DNA from: Microdochium bolleyi
Taxonomy: Eukaryota; Ascomycota; Sordariomycetes; Xylariales; Microdochiaceae
Direction of reading: 5' to 3'
NCBI GenBank assembly: GCA_001566295.1
Contig: KQ964247.1
Span: forward strand, 2,604,001-2,668,000
Length of the DNA stretch: 64,000 nt
In this document: positions 1 through 10,178 of the stretch, piece after piece
Layout: each line of letters begins with the position of its first letter
How positions within the stretch are numbered: position 1 is the first letter of the stretch
Made by a program: the position numbers and the translations under genes
The notes under the pieces: model-generated
What the model saw: the letters and a program-made list of their open reading frames with translations, nothing else
The model's database searches: none
What the model was told of the DNA's origin: nothing

Positions 1-1946
1 TCTTCTGCTCCCCACTAGACCAGCAAAAGCCCCGGAAGCTTAGAGGGAGGTTCTGGGCGCTGGTGCAGAACAGTGCAGTGCAAGCGGTGACAGTGTCAGC
101 TGTGACAGTGAGTGAACGAGAGCCCGCGGCCTCTGCGGCTTACAAGGGTCGAGTTGGTTATAGCGTAGTTGGTGGGTGAAACTCGGGGCTCCTCCAGCCA
201 GCCAGCCAGCCAGCCAGTTCAGTTGACCCTGGCCGGCAGTTGGGGGAGCAAAATGCCGACGTCACGGAACACGCCCGAAGGGAGCCGCAAGGGGGAGATT
301 GAGATTGTAGCTTTGATAGCATGTGTGCATTGCAGACCAACATGCCCTCGCGCAATAGACAATTCAGTTCGGGGTGCTTTTTAAATATATACCTCAGAAG
401 AATTGCATACTCGACTACCAGGCAGTAGCAAACATGCATCAGCACGTAGTTCAACCAAGGATCCGATCGGACATCCCTTTGTCTGTTGCGTCGGGCATTC
501 GGATCCTGCGCAAAGGCCCGGCACGAAGTCCTGTGTCTTCTTTGGTGTTCTTTTCCCTTGTTGTTTACTGTGTGGAGTGCATACACGACGTTCGTTGTCG
601 TCTCGCCCGATGTGCCGCGTACCTTTAAGGCAACGATACCCGGCCATCGTCTCTTCTTCCGCACGCGGGACGCCACTGAGGAGTATCGCCCATGTTTAGG
701 TACCGACAAGGTTTGTGCTGTTCTCGTTACTGCAGTTGCAACCAGCTGCCGTCTCATACAAGATTATGAAGGGTGCACTGCGCTTACAACAAGACTGAGA
801 GTGGGTGTTTATGGGGGTACATGTATATATATATGTCTTCCTCGTCCGGGCCTTGCCCTTCCCCGGCCGCACGCAGCGCTCTAGATGTCTATACTCTCAG
901 ACTTGGTTTGTAAAAAAGAAACTCGTTGGGGAATATCTAGAGGTCTCCAGGCCACCTGGGCCGCCGCAAGAACAACGAGTGATTCAAGACGGTGGGATAA
1001 GTATCGTGTCAGGCTGGCTGTTTCAGAGCCGGCCTTCATCTCGAAGCATCTCGGATCACATATGTGTGTGACTGTGCGCGGACATGCTCACTTGTGGTCT
1101 CCGGCCCGACGGCAGGTATAGTATTGCCATCTGGTATCGTTGCTTCCCGCTGGTCGAAGCTGCTCGGATGGCTTGAACCTCGCTGTTGATAGAGCCAGGC
1201 TGGACCGGGCGAGTTCGGGAATATATGCGAGAAGTACATTTTGACTACCTGATTGCCTGGAGTTCCAAAGTTGGCTCTACAGGAAGCGATCACTGTTTCC
1301 CATGAAGAGAGAGTGGGTGACTAACAGCTAACAGTTCGATGCCTACGATAATCACCAAGACCGACCGTGACCTGATTGCCAGCGACAACAAGGCCAAACG
1401 CTTGTCGACGATTTGAATCGCCGCCAGTAGGTTTCAAGACTGACATGTGTCCGTCTGCTCACAAACAGTACTGGACAACGACCGGGCAAGGGAATCATGT
1501 AAGCAGAATGCGTGGGAGCGTACAACAAATTCCTCTCCGGCTTGTTGTCTCGTGTGTTGCGGACGACACCGCGACAGACAGACAGACACAACGTTTGTGG
1601 CGGACCAGATCACTTGCGATCATGACGGCATCTACTTTTGCAACAGCTGCTGGCATTCGTCAGGCAGTCGTGAGGAATGGCATATAAGTCCTGTGAACGA
1701 ACATGGCCTTGGTCGATTCCTCAAAGAAAGGCACAGCACCACAGCGGACAACGACACTTACGACAACTCGGGCCAGAAGCTAGAGAAGACGAATACTCAT
1801 CTTCTGGCAAACTGCTGATAAGTCGACTGAGCGGCGTCGAAGTCCTCACTACAAGGTACGACAATTGGTTATCTGGCAGGTGCCTGTGGAGGTTCAAGAT
1901 TCACCACTGATACTGATCAATGAGTTTGGCCCTAGCCGTCGCTATC
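1..1946. other. intergenic, no gene recognised
   Basis: No open frame here has a recognisable domain or codon pattern. The stretch holds a (CCAG)6 tetranucleotide tract at 194-217, a short GACA run near 1571-1585 and AT-rich patches around 823-835. The last few hundred bases presumably hold the promoter and leader of the F-box gene. A small frame at 1447-1818 contains two CxxC-like pairs but nothing else that supports coding. Confidence 0.6.
194..217. repeat. (CCAG)6 microsatellite
   Basis: Six perfect copies of the tetranucleotide CCAG in a row, in sequence with no convincing gene. Likely a slippage-prone, length-polymorphic locus. Confidence 0.85.
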
Positions 1947-2942
1947 ATGGAGGACTGTTCATCATCAGAGAGGCCACCATCGCTCGACAACTTGCCAACC
2001 GAGATCACGTGTATGATATCTGATCACCTGCCCGAGCTCGCAGATCGCTGGGCACTCCAGTTCAGCTGCAAGACACTCTGCGACCAGCTCTCGGCCAAGC
2101 GAGACCATCAGGTTACCGGGCCTGTGTCCGAGCATGCCATGCGGGAGTGGATGGAGCGACTGGCCCGCGACATGCCGGGACACAATGTTTGCGACTCGTG
2201 CCACATCATCCACTCCCCGTTGAACGCCTGGAGGAGCCCAAATTCACTATTCATCGAGCGCATACCCAAGCCGTGCCAAGTAGACTATGTCGTCCACGAT
2301 CAGAGGGGCTCTTGGGTCAAGCCGAGGGTGCCCGTCTTGATCGTGAAGGCTGCGTTGAGCCGCCATCGCCAAGGCCTGCCGGTGGACTGGCTGCTGAGCC
2401 AAGGTCTCCAGTCTCAAGGGTTCTCTGAGCCTCCGGTGATCCGTACCGCGTCGGACTGGAGCGTCGTCGAGCAGCGCGGCGTGACCTTCTATGACGGCTA
2501 CATGAACGACCTGGGTGAGTTTGTGCTGGAGACCACGACGATGGTTCCTGATGCGTCGGACGAGGCACTGGCCAGCGTGGACGAGGAACGGATCCCACGT
2601 TACATCTGCGAACACTGGAACTTCATGGCGCCCGAGACGCGGCAGCTGAGGCAGGGCGTCCTTCACCGATGTGCATACTGCCTTGTGGAGTTCCAGATGG
2701 AGCGCACAGAGCTCGACATGGTCGGCACGGTCGAGCTGTGGAAGACTTGGAAGCAGGTGAGCTGGAAGGGTGCTGTGCTGTTGATGCCGGGTTCGGTCCC
2801 GCCATCGCTGGTGCAGCAGACACCTCTGGGCGGCATTTCGACCGTCACTCGCGCAGATGCCGGATGGATCGAGCTTAGGCAGAGACGATCCGCGGCTCGC
2901 GAAGCGGTTCTGAGACCGGTCTTCGACTACCTTCGTGGTTGA
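1947..2942 (+). CDS. F-box domain protein
   Basis: Intronless gene for a 331-residue protein. Residues ~10-50 (SLDNLPTEITCMISDHLPEL and the following helix ending in KTLCDQL) match the F-box fold, which recruits Skp1 so the protein can act as the substrate receptor of an SCF ubiquitin ligase. Two cysteine pairs, CDSC near residue 81 and CAYC near residue 240, are typical of a large fungal-specific F-box family and may bind metal. No WD40 or LRR substrate-binding repeats are visible, so the target is unknown. An in-frame ATG lies 27 nt upstream at 1920. I prefer 1947 because the F-box begins only ten residues later and the extra residues carry no motif. The 331-residue frame on the other strand (2247-3242) is a shadow. 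Confidence 0.75.
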   Translation: MEDCSSSERPPSLDNLPTEITCMISDHLPELADRWALQFSCKTLCDQLSAKRDHQVTGPVSEHAMREWMERLARDMPGHNVCDSCHIIHSPLNAWRSPNSLFIERIPKPCQVDYVVHDQRGSWVKPRVPVLIVKAALSRHRQGLPVDWLLSQGLQSQGFSEPPVIRTASDWSVVEQRGVTFYDGYMNDLGEFVLETTTMVPDASDEALASVDEERIPRYICEHWNFMAPETRQLRQGVLHRCAYCLVEFQMERTELDMVGTVELWKTWKQVSWKGAVLLMPGSVPPSLVQQTPLGGISTVTRADAGWIELRQRRSAAREAVLRPVFDYLRG

Positions 2943-3829
2943 CTCAGGTACGGGCAGATGGGATTTGGTAAGCTTACGCGAAGGGGGCCAATTGGTCTCC
3001 GCACGATGTTGGGACAAGGTCACTTGTATTGACTTGCTTCGGGCAAGAATGATGCACTCATCTGCCACGTTGCACTTGCCGATACTGTCAGATATGGGTT
3101 TCGTGAGTACATCGTAGCTGATTAGGATCAGGAAACAACTGGTCTGCCTTGATACATAAAACTTCCCTATCAACCTGTCACAACGTGCCGGCCGGATCCA
3201 GCCCAATATGAAATTCCGGGGCCCGGCCGACCTGAGGCGCACTTGTCATTGTCCTCTGCAAATCCGACGGAGCGACGCCCAATGGGAACAGCTTCATAGT
3301 AGCGTATGTACACAAGTGTAAAGTCAGCACATGATGCCCGGGCTCCCCAGTCTGTGCTGCCCCCAGGTCTTTGTCCCCACGAATGTGTGGAGAAGGCCCT
3401 GGAGAAGAAGGCCAACTGATGCCGGCGTCCAGCCCGCCCTCGTTAGAGTTACGGGTCCCTGGCGCCAAATGCCGAGGCATTAGCCATGGCTGATTGCACC
3501 GCTGCAGCTCCCGGCGAGCCGTCCTTCACCCGCCTTAATTCCGCACTCCTCAACCCCCTTCTCCAACATTTGCCTTGACGGATCGCTATTCTCGTCACTT
3601 GGCCCAGTCGACGCTGCTCGTCTCTCTAGACATCTTCACGTCGACCTGCGCAACCACAGCCGCAGCAACCCTCACCTCTTCCAACCCCGTCCACACCCAC
3701 AGGCCAGCCCCACACCGGCACCCGGCGACCTCGGCCTCGGCAGACTCTCCAGATCTCTCGCGACGCCCTCCGCCTTGCAGGCCAAGGCACTTCTCCCTCC
3801 CCCAACACCGACCAGGACAGACCACAGCA
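2943..3829. other. intergenic, 3' region of F-box gene and promoter/leader of PEX11
   Basis: No gene seen. The last ~250 nt are strongly C-rich and pyrimidine-rich (CTCC, CACC tracts), typical of the leader of an actively transcribed fungal gene. The reading frame of the downstream gene stays open back to an ATG at 3575, but that translation is low-complexity Ser/Thr/Pro/His and looks like untranslated leader. Confidence 0.5.
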
Positions 3830-4870
3830 ATGTCGGCATCAACAGAACCCAGCAAGGACCCGGCGCCGCCCGCCACCGCCCTGCCCACCGGCGACCCGGT
3901 GCCCTCGGCGCCCTCCTCGACGCCCGCGCCCAAGGCCAAGCCGCTGCCCTTGAAGGCCCTCCTCCTCGCCACCCCTTCCAACGTCGACGCCTTCCTCGCC
4001 CACTTCCAACGCTGCCTCCAGACCCCCGCCGGCATCGACAACTGCCTGCTGCTCGCCTGCTACTCGACCCGCCTCACCGGCGCCCTGCTCGAGCTGCTCG
4101 TCACGGGCCCCGCCATCCAGCGCGGCGCCGCGCAGCTCGTCGCCCTCGCCAGCGCCCTCCCGCCCTCGGCCACCCTCGTCTTCAGCTCAAAGGCCTTCCC
4201 CTCGCCCAGCGTCGCCGCCCTCCTCGGGCTCTCCCAGCGCCTCAAGGCCTTCGCCGCCATGATCAGCGAGGGCCGCACCTTCCTCCGGCTCTGGGGCCTC
4301 ATCGGCATGTACTTCTGGGCTCGGGGCCTCGTCTTCAAGCTCATCGCCTCGAGGAAGGCGGCCTCCGCCGCGTCGGCATCCGATGAGAAGTCGGCGGCTG
4401 TCGCCGCCCAGCCGAGGGAGAGCCTCATCGATACCACCTTCGCCTGGACCCAGCTGCTCTCGTGCATCGCCTTCCAGAGCCTCGAGAACCGCGCCTTCCT
4501 CGCCAGCAAGGGCGTCCTGCCTATGGACGGCCCCGCCATCGTCAGCACATTCCGCTGGTCCGCCCGCTTCTGGGGCACCTTTGTCGGGCTCGAGATCGGG
4601 CGGCTCGCGTACGAGAAGTACAAGCGCAGCACCGCCACCCCGGCCACCGCCGGAGGCAGCGACGGCAAGTCCCTCGCGGCGATCGAGCAGGAGGACCGCG
4701 AGTGGACCGACACGTGGCGCAAGCAGGTCGCGCGCAACTGCGCGTGGTTCCCGCTCACCGTGCACTGGGGGCTCGAGCAAGGGCTCGTGCCCGAGGTCGT
4801 GGTCGGCGCTCTGCCGCTCATCCCGGGCATCATCTCGATCCGGGACCTGTGGCGGCGCACGGCGGCGTAA
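3830..4870 (+). CDS. peroxisomal biogenesis factor 11 family protein (Pex11C-like)
   Basis: Intronless, 346 residues. After a Pro/Ala/Ser-rich start (1-45) comes a Pex11-type domain beginning at ATPSNVDAFLAHFQRCL. This is followed by the helical core, in which an amphipathic helix and C-terminal hydrophobic segments are spaced as in fungal PEX11C proteins (about 300-350 residues). Family members sit in the peroxisomal membrane and drive elongation and fission. The C-terminus contains a hydrophobic stretch (VVVGALPLIPGIISI) close to the last residues, consistent with membrane insertion. The start at 3830 follows a purine-rich CAGCAATG context and places the domain at the expected distance; an upstream in-frame ATG at 3575 would add 85 residues of leader-like sequence. 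Third codon positions are very GC-rich, which explains the long shadow frames on both strands. Confidence is high for the family and moderate for the subclass. Confidence 0.8.
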   Translation: MSASTEPSKDPAPPATALPTGDPVPSAPSSTPAPKAKPLPLKALLLATPSNVDAFLAHFQRCLQTPAGIDNCLLLACYSTRLTGALLELLVTGPAIQRGAAQLVALASALPPSATLVFSSKAFPSPSVAALLGLSQRLKAFAAMISEGRTFLRLWGLIGMYFWARGLVFKLIASRKAASAASASDEKSAAVAAQPRESLIDTTFAWTQLLSCIAFQSLENRAFLASKGVLPMDGPAIVSTFRWSARFWGTFVGLEIGRLAYEKYKRSTATPATAGGSDGKSLAAIEQEDREWTDTWRKQVARNCAWFPLTVHWGLEQGLVPEVVVGALPLIPGIISIRDLWRRTAA

Positions 4871-5476
4871 GAAGTGTAGTGGGTGGGGGGCCAGTTGGCA
4901 AACATTTAGAGTGTACATAACAGAAACATAATACCTAGCATCAGCAGAACAGAGACAGAGTTCAGACACCTCAAGAGACTGGGAGGCGTCTTGGTTCAGT
5001 GCCTATAGCTATCAGCAGATGCAGCAGCACCTGATGAATATCATGATCGTAGTTGTGGGTCAGGCTCGGAAAAATTGTGAATCATCGGACGTTGGTGCCA
5101 TCTAATGACATTCCCACGTGCTTTCATCGGCGCTGCTAACACAAGTGGGAAAGCCAACTCTCACACACAAGCTCTGTGGTTGACCAAGGGCGGGCTCGGG
5201 GCTGAACAACTTATTATTGAAACGTTCGTCTAAAACAAGAAGCTCGCAGCTGTTCGCTGAGAGCTACAATGATCCTTCCTCGTTCCGAGCTACTCTGGTT
5301 TTTCGTATGTTCAAGCTCGAGTCCACAACATCTCGAAACGTAATAATCTGCACGTTCCCATCCTTACAGGCGTTCCGACTACATGTATATTACACAAAAC
5401 CATTATTGCGGCGCGCGAGGTAGCTGTCGCTCGCTTGCGCCAGATAGGGCCTGTTCGCTGGCTCGTGGATGCGATC
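4871..5476. other. intergenic between convergent PEX11-like and GPI-protein genes
   Basis: Convergent 3' regions of the two flanking genes. AT content is higher than in the coding sequence. No open frame with domain support, no RNA gene and no repeat was seen. Confidence 0.6.
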
Positions 5477-6307
5477 TTAAGCACCCAGCAGTATGCCTGC
5501 GAAGAGGGTCGCCGTGATCATGCTCCATGCTGTGGGCGCGCATACCACACGGCCCGCGCTGAACAAGTTGACGTTTGCGAAGGGGCTACCGTTTCCTGCA
5601 ATCGCAGGTGGTGCACTTGTTTCGGCACCATTATCTGCTGGTGAAGTGCTCGGAGAAGGATCAACTTGCGTGGGATCCGCACCATCGTTCGTCGATGTTG
5701 TTCTCGTTGATATCGTAGTGGGGGCAGGCCTAGTTGTCGTGCCGATGGTGGTGCTCGTGCTACGGGTGGTCGAGGGCGGTTGAACCGGTGACGGAGAGGT
5801 TTGCTCAGGCTCATCCGTTGTGGTCTGCGTTGTCTGTGTTGTCTGCGTTGTCTGCGTTGTCTGCGGCGCCGTTGTGGGCTGCGAAGTCCTAGTCGTTATT
5901 GTTGTCGTGGGCTGAACCGTTGGCCTTATGGACGTGGCCGTGGAACCCGGTATCGTCGTGAGCCCGGGGCTAGCCTGGCCAGGACATAGAAGCCCCAGGA
6001 GTCCACCAGTGAGGGTGATGCCAATTAGTGACCTTGGATTGACACTCAGGTTGGCGCAGAAGACCTGGACCTGCGACTCCTTGGACCTGAGGCCCTGCAG
6101 GCATCTAGCTGAGCAGGTAGCACCGGTGGTGAAGTCGGACTCAACGCAGCCGTTGATAGCGGAGTTGTAGACCGAAAGGCAGTTGCTCGGAATTTGATTT
6201 GGCGAGATCTGCTGGAACTGCGACAGAGTGACGGCTTCGGCAGTCGCCAGCAGTCCCAAGAGCTGGACCGTGGTGGAGAGCCACCGGGAAGGCCGTGTGT
6301 ACACCAT
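5477..6307 (-). CDS. secreted GPI-anchored six-cysteine Ser/Thr-rich surface protein
   Basis: Intronless, 276 residues. The N-terminus is a signal peptide (basic start, then TTVQLLGLLATAEA) with likely cleavage before VTLSQ. Residues ~28-110 hold a compact module with six cysteines (SNC, NGC, ATC, ARC, VFC, LLC), followed by a long Thr/Ser/Pro-rich stalk that should be heavily O-mannosylated. The protein ends in a hydrophobic tail (WSMITATLFAGILLGA) typical of a GPI-attachment signal. This layout is that of fungal cell-wall or plasma-membrane proteins. It is not a CFEM domain, which has eight cysteines in a different spacing. The start at 6307 is chosen because it places the signal peptide at the N-terminus; the frame is open upstream to 6691 but that sequence is basic and featureless. 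The stalk contains a DNA-level 9-bp tandem repeat. Confidence 0.7.
   Translation of the reverse strand: MVYTRPSRWLSTTVQLLGLLATAEAVTLSQFQQISPNQIPSNCLSVYNSAINGCVESDFTTGATCSARCLQGLRSKESQVQVFCANLSVNPRSLIGITLTGGLLGLLCPGQASPGLTTIPGSTATSIRPTVQPTTTITTRTSQPTTAPQTTQTTQTTQTTQTTTDEPEQTSPSPVQPPSTTRSTSTTIGTTTRPAPTTISTRTTSTNDGADPTQVDPSPSTSPADNGAETSAPPAIAGNGSPFANVNLFSAGRVVCAPTAWSMITATLFAGILLGA
5823..5867. repeat. 9-bp coding minisatellite (5 copies)
   Basis: Five tandem copies of a 9-nt unit (GTCTGCGTT on the plus strand, one copy with a C-to-T change). They encode the repeating Thr-Gln-Thr stretch of the GPI-protein stalk on the minus strand. Because the unit is a multiple of three, changes in copy number keep the frame. 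Confidence 0.85.
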
Positions 6308-8368
6308 TGGTGCCGATTTCGAGTGCAAGTTGCGTAGTGCCCGTTGTAGCAATGCTCGAGTCGCAAGGCGACGTGCTCGACGGCACACAATCGAAGACTT
6401 TTGCCTTTCTCGAATCACAAGGAGTCGTGCTCCCTTCGCAGAGTTGTCGTTGCGCTTGGCTGTCGACCCACAAGCTGTTTGCCTTTCCAACAAGCGAAGC
6501 AAAACCAAAAAGAGAGCAGAGAAGGCGGATCGAATCGAAGCGCAGTCAATGCGTGGCGAGAATAGAAAGGTTGTCGTTGAAAAAAGGCCTGATGAAAACC
6601 AGCAGCCACGACCCGAGCGCGACCGCTTATGGCAGAGCACGAGGCAGCCACGAAGAGAAGAAGTGTTGAAGAGAAGACGCTGCCGAAGCAAGAACAGACG
6701 ACAGGGTCAAAAAGCGCGAAGAGGGAAAAAGCAAAAGTCGAAAGGAGAGGGGAAGAGCAAAGAAACAGAAACGATGAACAACGGCACCCTAGGACTAATG
6801 GCAGGGCGGCGGTATGAGATGGCGTCGTCGAGGTCTGGTTCGCTGCGACGGTGGCCAGGCGCGGGCCGGGATGTGGATGTGGATGTGGATGTGGTCGCAG
6901 GGCTTGTCCCGCTGGCCGGGGAGCCTGGCGAGCCTGGCGAGCCTGGGCTGAGAGTCGGACGTTGGGAGCAGGGACCGGGATGGCTGGCCGCTGCAGAGGA
7001 GGCTCAACGACGGAGACGGAGCGTGGTCGTGGTGTTGGAATGAGGCAGGAGCAGACATGGACGGAGGAGAACAGTTATTGTGGCCCAGCGTCGATGTCGA
7101 GATACCATCGGGTCGAGGGCGAGGGGAGGGAGGACGTATGCATTGTGCAGTCCTAGTGTCTCAGCTGGCACGGCAGCGACGCAAGGCACGCAGCATCGAG
7201 GAGCCCAATGCGGCAGACCAAGAGGCCATCATCGTCGTCACTCGGCCTGCGCCAGGCCTGCGTGGGCAAAGGCCTGTGGCTGCTTTGGGGACGTGGGGAG
7301 GGGAGGGGGCGCATGTCTCAGGCTCTGGTGCCCCTTCCGCGTGCAGCCATTGCAGACCTCGGGCCTGCTGAGCTGAGTAGAGCTAGCACATGAATGGATT
7401 GCTGCTGTAACTGGCAGGAGCAGAGGCCGGTGGCTGGACTTGTCACTCCCGGGGCCACCACGGAGGCCCTGATCAGGAATGCAGCGAGCGAGCAGTCAGC
7501 AGAGTGAGCAGTCAGCCGTGAGCAAGCAGCCCGCCAGAGCCAATGGGCACGGATGAAACAAGGGCCGTGTTTGACGGTCAAACGCCGGGCTGCGGCTGCC
7601 ATTGGCCGTGGTGCTCCCAGCGCAGCCACTCTGTAACAGCCCCAGTGCAGATGCAGGGCTGTGGGAGCCTCCTGTCGCAACCCCACGCTCCAGCCCAGGG
7701 TCCTCTGACTGGTGGCTTGCAGGCCGTCTGCCTCGCTGCCTCTGCACCTGCAGGGGCCGCTCGGCCATCGCCAGTGCCGGCCGCGCAGCCGGGGCCTCCA
7801 AGGCTCTGTCTTTGTTCATCGCAATCGTCAGAGATGGTCTATGCGATCCCGACTCCCACGTGTTCACTCGACCATGAGTCGAGAACCGGTGGCATTCCAG
7901 AGCGAGAGGGCTGCTTGCCGAGCTGTGACTGACAGTGTCGACCTTACGTCATGGGCTATTACTTCCTCGTTCCTCTGCACTGCACTTTGGAATGCGACAA
8001 CGGACTTGTTGACTCCAGTGCTCCACCGGCTCCCCTCAGCCGGCCAGCAGATCCGTTGGCCGTCCCGAGAGGTCCCTCCTCAGCCGCACCATGCGCCATT
8101 CTGAGCCATCCTGAGCCATCCTGAATGCCTCAACTTGGACACTGCGGAGGTCTCTCCGGTGCTTCAATTATTTGAAGTATTCGAAGCACTGACAGGTAGA
8201 AATAGACTGCAAGCAATTCCTCTCGCATCTTTTCCGAGCAACATGTGATCTGACTAGCAGTCCTTGTGCCATCGTCTAGAGCATCTCGTCAAAGCCGTCC
8301 ACCTCGACTGCCCCAACAAGAAGACGCACTGTTCAGCAGCACGCATCCCAGTCAATCAATCCCACAGC
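6308..8368. other. 2 kb shared upstream region of divergent GPI-protein and kinase genes
   Basis: No gene recognised. It contains (ATGTGG)4 at 6871-6894, three copies of a 9-nt GAGCCTGGC unit at 6921-6947, a 10-nt CTGAGCCATC direct repeat near 8100-8122, and an inverted GTGCTTC/GAAGCAC pair with an internal CTTCAA/TTGAAG pair near 8159-8189, about 180 nt upstream of the kinase start. The inverted pair could be a transcription-factor site. The numerous short open frames show no domain. Confidence 0.5.
6871..6947. repeat. short tandem repeats: (ATGTGG)4 and 9-bp x3
   Basis: ATGTGG is repeated four times at 6871-6894. A 9-nt GAGCCTGGC unit is repeated three times at 6921-6947. Both are read directly from the sequence and lie in noncoding DNA. 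Confidence 0.85.
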
Positions 8369-9666
8369 ATGGCCACTCCCCAGGCTCGCAGCGAAGTCGA
8401 GGCTCTTGTACGGAAGGTGCTCGACCCAACACCGTATGCCCCCGCAGACCTCGTCGAGCTCTCCGGCGGCACGGCCAACTTCATCTACCGCGCCACCCTC
8501 CGCACCCCACTGCCAGACGGCACCTGCGAGGTCCTCATCAAGCACGGCGAGGACTACGTCAAGAACAGCCCCGGCCTCAAACTGGCCACTTCGAGATGTG
8601 TACGCGCTGCTCCTCATCCTGCCACATACTCCTCCACTTCTCCCCTGCTAACACCACCAAATCGCGCAGCGTGTCGAGCAGGAATGTCTCGAGACCCTGT
8701 CCGCCTTCAAGATCGTGGGCAAGACAGACGCCGACGACGCGTACAGATATGCTGTCCGCACACCTCGCGCCCTGTACTTTGACGCCGCGAGCAGCACACA
8801 GGTCCAGGAGTATCTGTCCGGTGGCATCGACCTCAAGAACTATGCCCTCGCCAACTTCCCAGCCAACACCCCGGAGTCGCACAAAGCCGAGTGCGTCGCC
8901 CTGGGTAGGGCCATCGGGCGGTGGCTACGTGAGCTGCACGACTGGTCTGCCGCTGCCGGTGCTCAGCAGGCAAAGCTGAAGGATCTGGTCGGTGGCAATG
9001 CCGAGCTGCAGAAGCTGAAGCACACCATCAACTTTGAGTGGCTTCAAGGGCAGCCTGACAAGTTTCCGAACGTGCTGGGACAAGATGCCCGGCAGACCTT
9101 CGCCAAAGTGAAAGATATGGCCGCCAAGGAGCTCGAGGACGAGGCTCAGCTGGAGGTGGTCCACGGCGACTTTTGGTCCGGAAAGTAAGTCGAGCCTCTG
9201 TGAACCCTTACAAACAAAGCCGTATAATTAGCAGGCAGTAGCTAACGCGACCTACATCGAAAGTGTCCTCCTTCCCAACAGACTCATCACCCCTGACGAT
9301 GAGGTCCCCGTCTTCGTAGTCGACTGGGAGATGGCGCAGCTGGGCGTTCGCAGCCTCGATCTGGGACAGATGGTTGCCGAGCTTTATGAGCTGTGGCTGT
9401 ACAAGTCCATCACCGCGGGGCTGTGGATCATCGAAGGGTTCACGGCAGGCTACGGCATAGTTGCGGAGCAGTCTGCTTTCCGCACAGCGATTCAGACCGG
9501 CGCGCATCTTGTGTGCTTCGGCACGAGCGTCCCCGGATGGGGCACGCGGGAGCAGAACGAGATGGTTGCGGAGAGGGGCAGGGATCTGATTATGCGTGCG
9601 TCCGAAAAGGACAGGAGGTGGTTTGATCAGAGCGAGCTTGCGTGCTTGTTCAGCAGGGTGCAGTAA
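8369..9666 (+). CDS. APH / methylthioribose-kinase-like phosphotransferase
   Basis: Three exons, 8369-8599, 8670-9184 and 9264-9666, give 382 residues. Both introns have GTA starts and AG ends (GTACGC...CGCAG; GTAAGT...AAAG) with CTAAC branch points. The N-lobe carries a nucleotide-binding turn (ELSGGTANFIYRA) and the expected lysine (LIKHGEDYV). The C-lobe has the catalytic loop HGDFWSGN, whose Asn is created only by joining exons 2 and 3, and the metal-binding VVDWE. This is a protein-kinase-like small-molecule kinase of the aminoglycoside phosphotransferase superfamily, closest in pattern to methylthioribose/choline-kinase-like fungal members. The true substrate is not readable. The start at 8369 (CAGCATGG) places the N-lobe about 30 residues in. 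The intact catalytic Asp and metal Asp argue for an active kinase. Confidence 0.8.
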
Positions 9667-10178
9667 GCAGTGCTTCACTCTGGCGTAGAGAGGTACATTG
9701 TGGGCCAGGCCGTAATACTGCTAGTGTAGTATTCGCGAATTTCTGCGAGAGCAAGTCACCGCACCTTGAGGTATTGAATGTGACCAAGAGAGAGCAATGT
9801 ATAAGTGATGAGCAACGTTCTCACAAGGGGTGGAGCCATTTCACATGGAAGGTCAAACGGCGTCACTCATGGTAGTCGCGGCCCCACTAAAACTTTTGAC
9901 CCAGGAAGAAAGCGTTTGCACAACGACCTCGAAAGAACAAACCAGTCTGTAATAGTCACAACTACACCTGGACGACTCGGTCTTTGCTGGATCACATCGC
10001 AAATCTCAACAGCCAAGCGAGATCTGACACACCAACTACCGTCACCGAGAATTAGCAGATACTATTGCCGGGAAGAAGGAGCCAGGGTCTTTCAGCGGGG
10101 TTGATCATCCCCCACCACCGAGGAGTCACGATATCGTCGGTCTTTCCAAGGGACCGATATTGCGACTGACTGTCTGCA
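9667..10178. other. intergenic, promoter of NCS2/CTU2
   Basis: About 500 nt between two genes transcribed in the same direction. No open frame with support and no notable repeat. Confidence 0.55.

Noticed and set aside
2247..3242. 331-codon minus-strand frame opposite the F-box gene
   Set aside because: It overlaps the F-box gene antisense, has no domain and arises from GC-rich third positions.
5900..6307. CFEM domain in the GPI-anchored protein
   Set aside because: Only six cysteines, in a spacing that does not match the eight-cysteine CFEM pattern.
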